Below are positions 34,567 to 43,582 of a stretch of 64,000 nt of DNA, one piece after another. The position numbers and the translations under genes were made by a program. The notes below the pieces were generated by a model that was not told the DNA's origin, made no database searches, and worked only from the letters and a program-made list of their open reading frames with translations. The DNA is from Halorubrum xinjiangense (GTDB lineage: Archaea > Halobacteriota > Halobacteria > Halobacteriales > Haloferacaceae): contig NZ_FNBO01000001.1 of NCBI RefSeq assembly GCF_900102375.1, positions 476,692-540,691 of the forward strand. The letters run 5' to 3'. The first letter of the stretch is position 1, and every line of letters begins with the position of its first letter.

Positions 34567-35709
34567 CTACCGGGGCGTCCAAGAGTCGCACGCCTCCATG
34601 TCGTCCATCAGCTCGTCGTAGTGGGCACAGTAGGGGCGCATCCCGTCGTCCGTCCGGACGTAGTCGAACTTCGCACAGTTGCCGCAGTAGGTGTCGCCGG
34701 GGCCGTCACGCGCGGCGGGAGAGCCGGGCGACGGCGTCGGCTCCGGCGTCGCCGGCGACGACGGACCGCCCGCCGGCCCCGCGTCGTCGAGCGGCGAGGT
34801 GATGTCGCTCTCGGCGCTGCCGCCGTCGCTCACGCCCGCCGAGCCGGGGCCGGAGCGGCCGCCGGGGACGCTCGACTGCCCGCCCGAGCCGGTGGCCGGA
34901 CCACCCGCGCCGGTAGCCGGACTGCCCGCACCAGAGGCTTCCGCGCCGGTAGCCGGACCGCCCGCACCAGAGGCTTCCGCGCCGGTAGCCGGACCGCCCG
35001 CACCGGAGGCTCCCGCGCCGGATCCCGACGACGCGTTTGCCCGGCCGCCCGACGCGGACGCGGAAGAACCGCCCCGCGTCGCGGAGCCGGCAGCACCGTC
35101 GTCGGGGCGGTTCGTCTGCGTCTCGACCTCGCCGTCGGGCGTCCCGCCGAGGAGGCCGATGCCACCGCGCCCGCTCAGCTGGTCGCGGGGGACCTCGACG
35201 ACTCTCGTCTCCCCCTTGTGGGTCACCTCCATCGAGACGGTGCCGCCGGGGTCGTTTCGGGTCTTGAAGTTGGCGACGCCGACGAACACGCTCCACAGCG
35301 TCGTCGCGGCGCCGAGGAAGTAGACCCCGGCGGTCGGGAGGGTGAGGTCGGTCAGCTCCGGACGCGGCCCGCCCACCCACTGCTGGGGATACGCGTGCGC
35401 GAACAGAGCCACGCCGAGGCACATGACGGCCGCGCCGACGACCGCCGCGACGTAGGTGTTGCGCTCGGCGGGGAGGACGGCCATCACGCCGAGCAACACG
35501 AGCGGGACGCCGACGCCGCCGACGATTCCGCCGACTTCCCGGGCCGTGCCCGAGGTGAACCCCGACGGCAGCACCACCTCGGCCGCCACGAGTATCCCCG
35601 CGACGACGAGCAGCGCGCCCGCGACGAACGACCCCACACCGAGGTACAGCCGACGCGGGTCGACCCCGGAGCGCCCCCGTCCGCCGTACGCCTCCGAGAG
35701 ACTGGTCAT
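34567..35709 (-). CDS. Haloarchaeal membrane protein with Gly/Ala-rich repeats and C-terminal Cys cluster (DUF7139-like)
   Basis: 380 aa. Four membrane helices lie in residues about 22-150 (YLGVGSFVAGALLVVAGILVA; GIVGGVGVPLVLLGVMAVL; TYVAAVVGAAVMCLGVALF; TAGVYFLGAATTLWSVFVG). A basic/acidic domain follows, then a long low-complexity Ser/Gly/Ala/Pro linker with three 12-residue repeats of the GAGGPATGAEAS type. The end has CGNCAKFDYV, MRPYCAHYDELMDDMEACDSW, which looks like a metal-binding Cys cluster. Homologues are remembered as DUF7139; the function is unknown. Confidence 0.8.
   Translation of the reverse strand: MTSLSEAYGGRGRSGVDPRRLYLGVGSFVAGALLVVAGILVAAEVVLPSGFTSGTAREVGGIVGGVGVPLVLLGVMAVLPAERNTYVAAVVGAAVMCLGVALFAHAYPQQWVGGPRPELTDLTLPTAGVYFLGAATTLWSVFVGVANFKTRNDPGGTVSMEVTHKGETRVVEVPRDQLSGRGGIGLLGGTPDGEVETQTNRPDDGAAGSATRGGSSASASGGRANASSGSGAGASGAGGPATGAEASGAGGPATGAEASGAGSPATGAGGPATGSGGQSSVPGGRSGPGSAGVSDGGSAESDITSPLDDAGPAGGPSSPATPEPTPSPGSPAARDGPGDTYCGNCAKFDYVRTDDGMRPYCAHYDELMDDMEACDSWTPR
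34907..35014. repeat. 36-bp in-frame tandem repeat, three units
   Basis: Units start at 34907, 34943 and 34979 with only a few base differences; each encodes 12 residues of the Gly/Ala/Pro/Thr linker of the membrane protein on the minus strand. In-frame repeats of this kind change copy number by slippage without breaking the gene. Confidence 0.85.
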
Positions 35710-35814
35710 GGGCGGGGTACGTCGTCCACCGTGAAAACAGTACGTCAGACGATCACGGATCGCGGGCGAACACGACCGCGGACCGGGAGCGAACCGGAGG
35801 GGGAGAGATCCCCC

Positions 35815-36876
35815 TCAGACCAGCGCGTCGACGTCGACGTGGTCGCCGAGCAGCTCGGCCATCCGGTCGACCGTCCGCACGTCGCGCGTGCGCCCGCCGC
35901 GGACGACCTCCTCGGCGCGGTCGATGGCGGTGACGGTGTCGGTGTTCACGGCGAGGACGGGCTTTCCGGCGTCGGCGGCCTTGCCTAACACCGCGCCAGA
36001 GGGGCGGTGGCCGCCGGTGAGCACGAGGCAGGCGACGCCGGAGGCCTCGAGCGCCGCGGTCTGGACGTCCGCGCGGTCGCCGCCGGTGATGACGGCGGCG
36101 TCGCGGGCGCGTCGGAAGTAGCGCAGCGCCTCGTCCCCGCCCATCGCGCCGACGAGGAAGCGCTCGACAAACGCGTCGGTGGGCGCGTCGGTGAGCAGCT
36201 CGGCGCCCAGCTCGTCGGCGAGCTCGCCGACCGTGACGCCCGCGAGCGCCTTCTCGTGGGGGATCGCGCCGAAGACGGTGATCCCCTTCGACTCCAGGAA
36301 CGGGATGCCGTCCTGGTCGAGCGACTCGAAGGCGTCGTCGGACACCTTGTTGAACACGACGCCGGCGAGGCGGTCGCCGAACGCGTCGGCGGCCGCCAAC
36401 ACCTCGTCTAAGTCGTTCGGCGAGCCGTACTCGGCGACGAGGACGACCCGCGCGTCGAGCAGCTCCGCGACGTCGACGTCGGTGAGGTCGACGACGCCGC
36501 CGGTGGTCCAGCTGCCGCCCCCCTCGATAAACACCCGGTCGTGGTCCTCGGCGATGTCGTCGTACTCCTCGCGGATCCGGTCGCGGAGCGCGGCCGGGTC
36601 CTCGGTGCCGCGGATCGCGCCCTCCACGAACGTCGGCGAGTAGACGACGGGCTCCATCTGGTGCATCTCCGCGTCTAAGCCGAGCACCTCGCGGGCGAGC
36701 ATGGGGTCCTGGTCGAGCGTCTTGCCGACGTTCGACTGGAGTCGGGTGCCCTTCGGTTTCATGTAGCCGACGCTGCTGTCGCGGTCGGCGGCGAGTCGCG
36801 CTAAGGCGACGGTGATCGCTGTCTTTCCGGCGCTGTCTCCGGTCGCGGTGACGAGTGTGGTGGGTGTGTCAGTCAT
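35815..36876 (-). CDS. P-loop/DRTGG-domain protein (phosphotransacetylase N-terminal-like)
   Basis: 353 aa. The BioD-like P-loop domain has TLVTATGDSAGKTAITVALARLA, VGYMKPKGTRLQ, VFIEGGGSWTTGG and VVFNKVSDD. The C-terminal part is a DRTGG-like regulatory domain (TAALEASGVACLVLTGGHRPSGAVLGKA...). The same two domains form the N-terminus of large phosphotransacetylases, but no catalytic Pta domain is present. Its ATG overlaps the end of the ADP-forming acetyl-CoA synthetase gene, so it is probably a regulatory partner of acetate metabolism. Confidence 0.87.
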   Translation of the reverse strand: MTDTPTTLVTATGDSAGKTAITVALARLAADRDSSVGYMKPKGTRLQSNVGKTLDQDPMLAREVLGLDAEMHQMEPVVYSPTFVEGAIRGTEDPAALRDRIREEYDDIAEDHDRVFIEGGGSWTTGGVVDLTDVDVAELLDARVVLVAEYGSPNDLDEVLAAADAFGDRLAGVVFNKVSDDAFESLDQDGIPFLESKGITVFGAIPHEKALAGVTVGELADELGAELLTDAPTDAFVERFLVGAMGGDEALRYFRRARDAAVITGGDRADVQTAALEASGVACLVLTGGHRPSGAVLGKAADAGKPVLAVNTDTVTAIDRAEEVVRGGRTRDVRTVDRMAELLGDHVDVDALV

Positions 36877-39043
36877 CGGTGGGTTCCTCCGCGTCGAGCG
36901 GTTTCGGGTCGGTCTCCGCGTCGGACTCCGGCGCGTCGAGCGCCTCCGGGTCGACGGTGAGTCTCACGTCGACGGCGGCGGCGTTCGTGCCGCCGTCGTC
37001 GTCGGGCAATGCGACGAGGGGGTTGATGTCGAGTTCGAGGATGGCCGGGAAGTCGGTGACCAGCTGCGAGAGCCGGCCGATCGTCTCGATCACGGCGTCG
37101 ACGTCGACGGGGTCGCGGCCGCGGGCGCCCCGGAGCAGGGGCGCCGACTGGATCTCCTCGGTCATCTCGCGGGCCTCGGGCTCGGAGACGGGCGCGACGC
37201 GGAAGGTGGTGTCCTCCATCACCTCCACGAAGATGCCGCCGAGCCCGAACATCAGCAGCGGCCCGAACTGCGGGTCGCGGTTCATCCCGACGATGGTCTC
37301 GACGCCGTCGTCTAAGTCGACCATCTCCTGTACCTGTACGCCGAGGACGGTCGCGTCCGGCTGGTAGTTGCGCGCGCGGGTGATGAGGTCCTCGTAGGTG
37401 TCGGCCACGTCGTCGTCGGCGACCCCGACGGCGACGCCGCCGATGTCGGATTTATGGAGGATATCCGGGGAGACGATCTTCATCACCACGTCGCCGTCGA
37501 CGCCTTCGGCGACCTCGCGGGCGCGGTCGGGCGAGTCGACGATCTCGCCGTCGGGCGTGGGGATGCCGTACGCGTCGAGCAGTTCCATCGCCTCGACACC
37601 CAAGCGGTTGTCGTCGCGGTCGCGCACCGTCGAGAGGATCTCGCGGGCGCGCTCGCGGTCGACGTCGAACGCCATGGGAGGCGCGTACTCGCGCGCCTTG
37701 ATGTCGCGGTAGCGCGCGAGCGTCGCGAGGCTGTCGATGGCGCGCGCGGGGTCGAAGTAACAGGGGATCCCCTTCGCCTGGAGCTGCTGTTTGGGCTCGC
37801 GGGTCCGGTCGCCGCCCATCAGGCAGGCGGCGACGGGCGCGTCCATCTCCTCGCTGACCGCCTCGATCGCGTCCGCGAGGTCGCCGAAGTCGATCGTCGC
37901 CGTCGGCGCGGCCAACACGAGGGCGGCACCGACGTTGTCGTCTTCGACGGTGATCTCCAAGGCCTCGCGGAACCGGTCGACGTCGGCGTCGCCGATCACG
38001 TCGACCGGGTTGTGGATGTTCGCCTCCTCAGGCATCGACGCGGCGAGCCGGTCGCTCGTCTCGCTCGTGAACGACGCCATGTCGAGGTCGGCGTCGCCGA
38101 CCGCGTCGGTCGCCATCACGCCCGGGCCGCCGGCGTTCGTGACGATCGCGACGCTGTCGGTGTCGGGCAGCGGCTGGCTCCCGAGGATGCCCGCCGAGTC
38201 GAACAGCTCGTCGACCGACTCTGCGCGGATGACGCCCGCCTGGTCGAGGCCGGCCTCGTACGCCTTGTCGGAGCCGGCGAGCGTGCCGGTGTGCGAGGAG
38301 GCGGCCTGCGCGCCCGCGCTCGTCCGCCCGGACTTCACGGCGACGATAGGGGTGTCCTGCGTCGTCTCTCGGGCGGTCTCGATGAACTCGCGACCGTCCT
38401 CGATCCCCTCGAGGTAGCCGATTATCACGTCGGTCTCCTCGTCGTCCCCCCAGTGGTCGACGAAGTCCGTCTCGTCTAAGACGGCCTTGTTGCCGAGCGA
38501 AACGACGTCTTTGAACCCGATCCCGTTGTCGTTGGCCCAGTCGAGGACCGCGGTGACGAACGCCCCGGACTGGCTCATAAAGGAGAGCCCGCCGGGGAGG
38601 GCGTTCTCGGGGCCGAACGTCGCGTTCATCCCCGAGGGGGTCGACATGATCCCCAGGCTGTTGGGGCCGACGAGGTTGAGGTCGTACTCGTCGGCTAGCT
38701 CCGCGAGGCGACGCTCCCTCGCCGCTCCGTCCTCTCCGGTCTCGCCGAACCCGGCGGTGATCACGACGACGTTGCGGACCCCGGCCTCGCCGCACGCCTC
38801 GATGGCGTCCAACACGATCGAGGGCGGGACGACGACGACGGCGACGTCGGCGTCCGCGTCGGCGACGTCGTCGACGCAGGGGGTGTCGAGCACCGCCTCG
38901 TAGTTCGGGTTGACGGGGACCGTGTCGCCGTCGAAGTCGTCGAGGAGATTCGACGTGACGGCGCGGCCGACGGCGCCCTCGCGGGCGGTCGCGCCGACGA
39001 CGGCGACCCGGTCCGGGTCGAACAGCTCGTTGAGCGTACCCAT
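36869..39043 (-). CDS. Acetate-CoA ligase (ADP-forming), fused alpha-beta subunits
   Basis: 724 aa. Converts acetyl-CoA + ADP + Pi to acetate + ATP + CoA, the archaeal energy-conserving step of acetate formation. The CoA-binding half has AVVGATAREGAVGRAV, VVITAGFGETGEDG, VGPNSLGIM and the phospho-His region SFMSQSGAFVTAVLDWA, with SSHTGTLAGSDKAY. The ATP-grasp half has MELLDAYGIPTPDGEIV, VMKIVSPDILHKSDIGGV and FGLGGIFVEVMEDTTFRVAP. ATG at 39043 is the first; an in-frame TTG precedes it. First gene of a two-gene operon. Confidence 0.95.
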   Translation of the reverse strand: MGTLNELFDPDRVAVVGATAREGAVGRAVTSNLLDDFDGDTVPVNPNYEAVLDTPCVDDVADADADVAVVVVPPSIVLDAIEACGEAGVRNVVVITAGFGETGEDGAARERRLAELADEYDLNLVGPNSLGIMSTPSGMNATFGPENALPGGLSFMSQSGAFVTAVLDWANDNGIGFKDVVSLGNKAVLDETDFVDHWGDDEETDVIIGYLEGIEDGREFIETARETTQDTPIVAVKSGRTSAGAQAASSHTGTLAGSDKAYEAGLDQAGVIRAESVDELFDSAGILGSQPLPDTDSVAIVTNAGGPGVMATDAVGDADLDMASFTSETSDRLAASMPEEANIHNPVDVIGDADVDRFREALEITVEDDNVGAALVLAAPTATIDFGDLADAIEAVSEEMDAPVAACLMGGDRTREPKQQLQAKGIPCYFDPARAIDSLATLARYRDIKAREYAPPMAFDVDRERAREILSTVRDRDDNRLGVEAMELLDAYGIPTPDGEIVDSPDRAREVAEGVDGDVVMKIVSPDILHKSDIGGVAVGVADDDVADTYEDLITRARNYQPDATVLGVQVQEMVDLDDGVETIVGMNRDPQFGPLLMFGLGGIFVEVMEDTTFRVAPVSEPEAREMTEEIQSAPLLRGARGRDPVDVDAVIETIGRLSQLVTDFPAILELDINPLVALPDDDGGTNAAAVDVRLTVDPEALDAPESDAETDPKPLDAEEPTDD

Positions 39044-39132
39044 CAACTCGGGAGTACGCGAAGCGTCGGCTTAAGATCGGTGGGAGGTTCTTCGAAATCG
39101 GAGTTAACAGTGAACGATCGATCGGGTTTCGG

Positions 39133-40722
39133 TCAGCCGTCCGTCGATTCCCACGGCGGTCCGCCGTCCTCGCCGTCCCGATCCGGACCGGTGTCGGCGA
39201 CGTCGGCCGGCGATCCGCCGTCCGGCTCGGCCGCGGCGGACCTACCGGCGAGCCCTTGCGGTGGGGACCACCGTCCCGAGGGAGGCGTCGGGTCGCAGTC
39301 GGCGTCCGGCACGCTGATCGTCACCTCGTTCCCGTCGGCGTCGGCGTCGAACGCGAGGTCCCCGCCCGAGCGGTCGGCGATCCAGTAGACGAGCCACAGC
39401 CCCATCCCCCCGGTGTGTTTCAGGTCGTCCATCTCCCAGCGGTCGGTGATCGGGTCGCGCTCGTCCGCGGGGATCGGCGGCGCGTTGTCGCGGACCGTGA
39501 TCTCGACGCGGTCGGCCGGGGCGGTGACCTCGACCTCGACTCGCGGCGCCGCCTCGGCGTGTTCGATCGCGTTCTCGACCAGCTCCGCGATCGCGTAGTC
39601 CAGCTCGGGATGCGTGAACGCCCGCAGATCGTCCGGGCAGTGAACAGACACCGCCGCGGCTCCCGCGTCGCTGTCGGCGAGCGCGTTGTCGACCGCGGTC
39701 CCGACGAGCGACGCGACCCGGAGCGGCTTCGGCGGCTCCTTCCGACGGAGCAGGTCGATCACGCCGCGCTGTTTCTCGGCGGAGGTCAGCAGGTCGTCGG
39801 CGACGCGTCGAATCGTCTCCGCGTGGTCGATCAGATCGGCGGCGAGTTCGGCGGCGTCGCCCTCGCTCGACGGGTCCGGCGCCCGGAGCGCGTCGTCCGC
39901 GCGGGCCGCGATCCGCTCGGCGGTACCGTCGACGATGTTCATGTCGTTGCGGATCGTGTGGCGCAGCAGGTTGTCCATCACCGTGAGCTGGCGCTTCCGC
40001 CGGTACTCGTCGGTGACGTCGCGAGCGAAGCCGGTGATCGCGACGACCTCGCCGTCTTCGACAACGGGACGGGCGGGCACCCGAACCCAGCGCATCCCCT
40101 CGTCAGAGACCCCGATGCGGTAGTCGAGGTTTGTCGATTCGCCGGCCGAGAGCCGCTGTAACGCGTCCTCGACCGCAGAGCGGTCATCCGGATGGATCAC
40201 CTCGAGGAACGCCCGCGGCCGCTCGCGCAGCGCCTCGCGGTCGATCCCGAACACGGCTTTCACCGCTTCGTTGACGAACAGCAGTTCGTTCCAGTCGGCT
40301 GTGAACATCCACAGCACGTCCGGCGAGGTGGAGGCGATCGTCTCCAGTCGCCGGCGGGACTCGACCTCGAGCGTGACGTCGCGAGAGCTCAGCGCGTAGC
40401 CATCGAGTCCGGTCTCCGCCGGCGGGTACACGCGCGTGCGGAGCCACAGCCAGTCGCCGTCAGCGGTCGCATACCGGTACTCCAGCGGGCCGTCCGGAGG
40501 AGCGTCGCCGGCAACGGACGCGTCGAACGCGGCCCGGACCCGGTCGACGTCGTCGGGGTGGATCAGGTCGAACGCGTCCGTGCCGACGAGCTCGTCGGGG
40601 TCGAACCCGAGGAGGTTGCGAGCGGCCGCGTTGAGATACCGGAACCGTCCGCGCTCATCGATCACCGCGAGTTTGTCTTGCGCGAGATCGATAAGGGTAT
40701 CTGGCTCCGGCGAGCGAGACAT
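39133..40722 (-). CDS. PAS-domain sensor histidine kinase (soluble)
   Basis: 529 aa, no membrane helix. Two PAS domains (about 8-125: KLAVIDERGRFRYLNAAARNLLGF; about 130-245: SPDVLWMFTADWNELLFVNEAV) precede a haloarchaeal-type phospho-acceptor, LLRHTIRNDMNI with His255. The ATPase domain is complete: ELVENAIEHA (N-box), VRDNAPPIP and KHTGGMGLWLVYWIADRSGG (G boxes). A Pro/Gly/Asp-rich tail of 45 residues follows. GATTATAC centred 26 bases before ATG 40722 supports a leaderless start and rejects the longer frame. Confidence 0.92.
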   Translation of the reverse strand: MSRSPEPDTLIDLAQDKLAVIDERGRFRYLNAAARNLLGFDPDELVGTDAFDLIHPDDVDRVRAAFDASVAGDAPPDGPLEYRYATADGDWLWLRTRVYPPAETGLDGYALSSRDVTLEVESRRRLETIASTSPDVLWMFTADWNELLFVNEAVKAVFGIDREALRERPRAFLEVIHPDDRSAVEDALQRLSAGESTNLDYRIGVSDEGMRWVRVPARPVVEDGEVVAITGFARDVTDEYRRKRQLTVMDNLLRHTIRNDMNIVDGTAERIAARADDALRAPDPSSEGDAAELAADLIDHAETIRRVADDLLTSAEKQRGVIDLLRRKEPPKPLRVASLVGTAVDNALADSDAGAAAVSVHCPDDLRAFTHPELDYAIAELVENAIEHAEAAPRVEVEVTAPADRVEITVRDNAPPIPADERDPITDRWEMDDLKHTGGMGLWLVYWIADRSGGDLAFDADADGNEVTISVPDADCDPTPPSGRWSPPQGLAGRSAAAEPDGGSPADVADTGPDRDGEDGGPPWESTDG

Positions 40723-40819
40723 ACGCAAAACCTTCGTAAACGGGCGTATAATCTTGACCGTTCGATTATCAGGTTCGAAAGCTTGCGGGGCCTCCGGCCC
40801 GGATCGGCCCTGAAAAACG

Positions 40820-41206
40820 TCAGTCGGCCGAGACACCGGGCGCGTCAAGCGCGGCCCGCAGGGGATCGGTCCCCCCGTCGTCGACCGTGAGCGAGACGCC
40901 GTCGTCGCCGAGTTCGACTGCGGCGTCGGCGGCATCGCGGACGTACTCGGCGGCGTGGTCCCCGTCCGGGTCGAACCGGACCCCCTCGGCGAGCAGCGGC
41001 GTCTCGCTCAGCAGCTCGACCTTCCGGTAGGCGGTCGAAAGCGCGATGTCGCAGTCCTCGGCGAGCTCGCTCGTCGTCTTCGGCGTCGCCGCCGCCGCGA
41101 GAATCGCCCGGCAGTCGGCGTCGGCGAGCGCCTCGAACGTGGCGTCGAGCGCCGCGTCTCCCTCGGTCGTCGTCGTCGCGTCGGTCGTCCGCAGGGGGCG
41201 TTTCAT
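40820..41206 (-). CDS. ArsR-like winged-helix regulator
   Basis: 128 aa. DATFEALADADCRAILAAAATPKTTSELAEDCDIALSTAYRKVELLSETPLL is a typical winged-helix DNA-binding domain. The C-terminal part is a short acidic beta region. An alternative ATG at 41230 adds eight residues and lies closer to the TATA box (rc CGGTATAAAA, 41261-41270), so the true start may be there. It is divergent from the HTH-10 gene at 41322, and the two may share control. Confidence 0.82.
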   Translation of the reverse strand: MKRPLRTTDATTTTEGDAALDATFEALADADCRAILAAAATPKTTSELAEDCDIALSTAYRKVELLSETPLLAEGVRFDPDGDHAAEYVRDAADAAVELGDDGVSLTVDDGGTDPLRAALDAPGVSAD

Positions 41207-41321
41207 ATCTGTAGATACCGCCTCCACCATCCCGAACGGTGGCCCACCATATGCGGGGGGTTTTATACCGCGAGAGCACGCCCGCCAACGTTTTTGCTCG
41301 GGGCGGGTACGGACGAACGAG

Positions 41322-41954
41322 ATGGGATCGGGAATTCGGGCGGAGGTCTCGCTGCCGACCACGGTGTCCCCGTTCGACGGCGTCGTCGACGGAGCGACGC
41401 CGATCATCGAGGTGGCGCGCTGTACGCCGGCGGACAACCGCGAGCGCGTCGTCGTCGAGTTCATCGCTGACGCCGACCTCTCGGTCCCCGAGGGGGTCGA
41501 GGTCGTCTTCGACTACGGCGGGCGGGCGGCCTACCGGTTCGACGCAGCCGTCGACCCCGACTCGCCGTTCGCCGTCCTCGACCGCCACGGAACGCCCGTC
41601 TCGGAGGCGACGATCCGCGACGGGCGGCTCCGGATCACCTTCCACGCGAGCGACCTCCCGACGCTGCGGTCGGTGTTGGAGGCGTTCCGCGACGGGTGTC
41701 CGGACATGGAGGTGTTACGCCTGCTCCAGTCGACGACGACGCCGACGGAGTCGGACCTCGTGACCGTCGACCGGAGCGAGCTGACCGAGCGCCAGCGCGA
41801 GGTGCTCACGGCCGCCTACGAGGCGGGCTACTTCGACCACCCGAAGGGCGCGAACGCCGGCGAGGTCGCCGCGTCGCTGGGTATCGGCCGGTCGACGTTC
41901 ACGGAGCACGTCGCGGCCGCCCAGCGGAAGCTGTTCGGGTCGCTGCTGGATTGA
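41322..41954 (+). CDS. Bacterio-opsin activator-like HTH-10 regulator
   Basis: 210 aa. The C-terminal HTH-10 domain is clear: LTERQREVLTAAYEAGYFDHPKGANAGEVAASLGIGRSTFTEHVAAAQRKLFGSL. The N-terminal 150 residues form the usual beta-rich sensor of this family (VVVEFIADADLSVPEGVEVVFDYGG...). Such single-domain Bat-like proteins are very numerous in haloarchaea; the targets are unknown. It is transcribed divergently from the ArsR-like gene. Confidence 0.9.
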   Translation: MGSGIRAEVSLPTTVSPFDGVVDGATPIIEVARCTPADNRERVVVEFIADADLSVPEGVEVVFDYGGRAAYRFDAAVDPDSPFAVLDRHGTPVSEATIRDGRLRITFHASDLPTLRSVLEAFRDGCPDMEVLRLLQSTTTPTESDLVTVDRSELTERQREVLTAAYEAGYFDHPKGANAGEVAASLGIGRSTFTEHVAAAQRKLFGSLLD

Positions 41955-42018
41955 CCGCGTTCCGAAGCCGCGAGAATCCGAGGCCCGTTTGATGAGCGTG
42001 GGTGTCGTACCCACAGAT

Positions 42019-42177
42019 ATGACGGGGCGATCCACCCACACCTTCGTCTGCCCGGAGTGTCGGCGCTCGATCGAGGTGGACGACGCGATGCGGGCGACGC
42101 TGCTCGAGACAGGCTGCGTCGTCTGCGGGGCGCCGGTCACCGAGGAGGACATCGACGGGGCGCCGGCGATGCACTGA
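42019..42177 (+). CDS. Small zinc-ribbon protein (DUF7560-like)
   Basis: 52 aa. Two CxxC knuckles, FVCPECRRSIEVDD and GCVVCGAPVTEEDI, are separated by a short helix, giving a single zinc ribbon. The ATG at 42019 is chosen; one upstream ATG in frame (41992) would add nine residues without family character. Common as a stand-alone small protein in haloarchaea (remembered as DUF7560). It follows the HTH-10 gene by 64 bases. Confidence 0.8.
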   Translation: MTGRSTHTFVCPECRRSIEVDDAMRATLLETGCVVCGAPVTEEDIDGAPAMH

Positions 42178-42335
42178 GAGCCCGCGCCGCGACCGGCCAG
42201 CGGTCCGCCCGTCGCACCGTCGACACTGCCCCCGGTCCCCGCGCCGCCCCGCACCGCGTCGTCGTCGATCCCCGTTCGCCCCCGCTCCCCGCGCCGTCTC
42301 GTGCCCTTTAAGCCGCCGTGCGAAGAAATTCGGGT

Positions 42336-42791
42336 ATGCCGACGAACAGCGAGGTCGAGATGTCGGAGGCCGAGGTCGACGCGCACCTGTCCCGTCACGA
42401 GACGGGAGTGCTCGCGCTCGCGCGCGACGACGCGCCGTACGCCATCCCGATCTCCTACGGGTACGACGCCGACGAGCGCGCGTTGTACCTCCGGCTGGTG
42501 TCGACGCCCGACAGCGAGAAGCGCGAGTTCCTCGCGTCGACGCCGCGGGCTCGCGTGGTCGTCTACGAGGACGAAAACGACGAGTACGCGAGCGTCGTCG
42601 GCGTCGGCACCCTCGAACGGGTCGACCTCGATGAGCTCACCCCGAAGACGATCGCGCAGTACGGCGAAGCGCGGCGCCCCCTGTTCGAGATCTGGGCGGA
42701 CGACAAGCCGGACCTCGACATCAGTCTCTACCGCTTCACGCCCGAGACGCTGACCGGGCGCACGGTCGTCGTCGAGCGCGACGAGGAGTAG
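42336..42791 (+). CDS. Pyridoxamine 5'-phosphate oxidase family flavin-binding protein
   Basis: 151 aa. The split-barrel FMN fold is indicated by GVLALARDDAPYAIPISYGYDADERALYLRL, KREFLASTPRARVVVYED and VVGVGTLERVD. A haloarchaeal C-terminus (LFEIWADDKPDLDISLYRFTPETLTGR) follows. Such proteins bind FMN or F420/haem and have varied roles; no substrate can be named. CTTTAAG centred 28 bases before the ATG indicates a leaderless transcript. Confidence 0.88.
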   Translation: MPTNSEVEMSEAEVDAHLSRHETGVLALARDDAPYAIPISYGYDADERALYLRLVSTPDSEKREFLASTPRARVVVYEDENDEYASVVGVGTLERVDLDELTPKTIAQYGEARRPLFEIWADDKPDLDISLYRFTPETLTGRTVVVERDEE

Positions 42792-42875
42792 GCGCTCGGG
42801 GTGGTGATCGGGGACAGTGAGGCGACGATCGGGCCTGCGGAAGAACGATTGTTTTGTGGACAAGGATAGAACGGT

Positions 42876-43277
42876 ATGACCGGTGAACTGTCGTATCCGT
42901 CTCGCGAACTCATCTGCGATCTACACGAGCAGGTCGTCAGGGAAGGCGAGGTGACGGAGCCGGGTGTCCGATCGACAGATTCGATCGAATCGGCGTTACA
43001 GTACGTTTCAGAGGGATACTTCGGGGAGAGCCCAGAAACGATCCATCAAAAGGCGGTCCACCTGATGCGGTTGCTCGTCGCCGACCATCCGTTCGTCGAC
43101 GGGAATAAACGAACCGCGCTCCGGACGGTAGTCGTTTTCTACATGCTGAACGGGTACACGTTCGAGTACGGCGGCGAGATTCGAGCCTTGCTCCACCGGT
43201 TTGCGACTGCCGAATCGGACGTCGACGTCGCGACGGCCGTCGTGTATTTTCGTGCGTGTGCGCGCCGCAACGGCTAA
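42876..43277 (+). CDS. doc: Fic/Doc family toxin (death-on-curing type)
   Basis: 133 aa. The Fic motif HPFVDGNKRTA starts at His71, with the general base His and the nucleotide-binding loop GNKR intact; Doc proteins phosphorylate EF-Tu, other Fic proteins AMPylate targets. Residues SALQYVSEGYFGES and HQKAVHLMRLLVADHPF match Doc-like proteins. The stop codon directly abuts the ATG of a small downstream gene (TAAATG), the likely antitoxin. GC content is lower than in neighbours, suggesting transfer. Confidence 0.9.
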   Translation: MTGELSYPSRELICDLHEQVVREGEVTEPGVRSTDSIESALQYVSEGYFGESPETIHQKAVHLMRLLVADHPFVDGNKRTALRTVVVFYMLNGYTFEYGGEIRALLHRFATAESDVDVATAVVYFRACARRNG

Positions 43278-43478
43278 ATGGGATCCGGCATGATTAACAG
43301 TACACAGATGGCGTCCAGTAGCGATTCCACGACTCCGGTCGATGACGAAGTTCGCCGCCTGTACGAGCGGTATCAGTCGGCCGAGACGGAGGCGGAACGC
43401 CGAGAGATCGCCTTAGAGATGGGCGAACTCGACGGTCGACGCCACGCGATCATCTACGAGCGACTCGAAACGGAGTAG
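43278..43478 (+). CDS. Small acidic helical protein, candidate antitoxin of the Doc-like toxin
   Basis: 66 aa (56 if ATG 43308 is used). The core DDEVRRLYERYQSAETEAERREIALEMGELDGRRHAIIYERLE is all helix and strongly charged. It shows no ribbon-helix-helix or AbrB signature and no (S/T)xxxE(G/N) inhibitory Fic motif, so it is not a classical Phd or Fic antitoxin. Position directly after the toxin without a gap is the only evidence for the pairing. A T-run follows the stop (43481-43486). Confidence 0.6.
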   Translation: MGSGMINSTQMASSSDSTTPVDDEVRRLYERYQSAETEAERREIALEMGELDGRRHAIIYERLETE

Positions 43479-43556
43479 CTGTTTTTCCGGGCCCCGGCTC
43501 TCAGTGCGCCTCGATCCGAACGCGCTCGCCGAGTATCGTCCGCGGCGAGCGCGATT

Positions 43557-43582
43557 GCCGCCGCTGGCCGGCGTGAGCGCGA
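43557..43582 (+). repeat. 26-bp direct repeat, left copy
   Basis: Identical to 43989-44014. The two copies bracket about 400 bases with no supported gene in the 613-base gap 43479-44091. Its core is GCTGGCCGGCGTGAGCGCGA. Confidence 0.85.
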
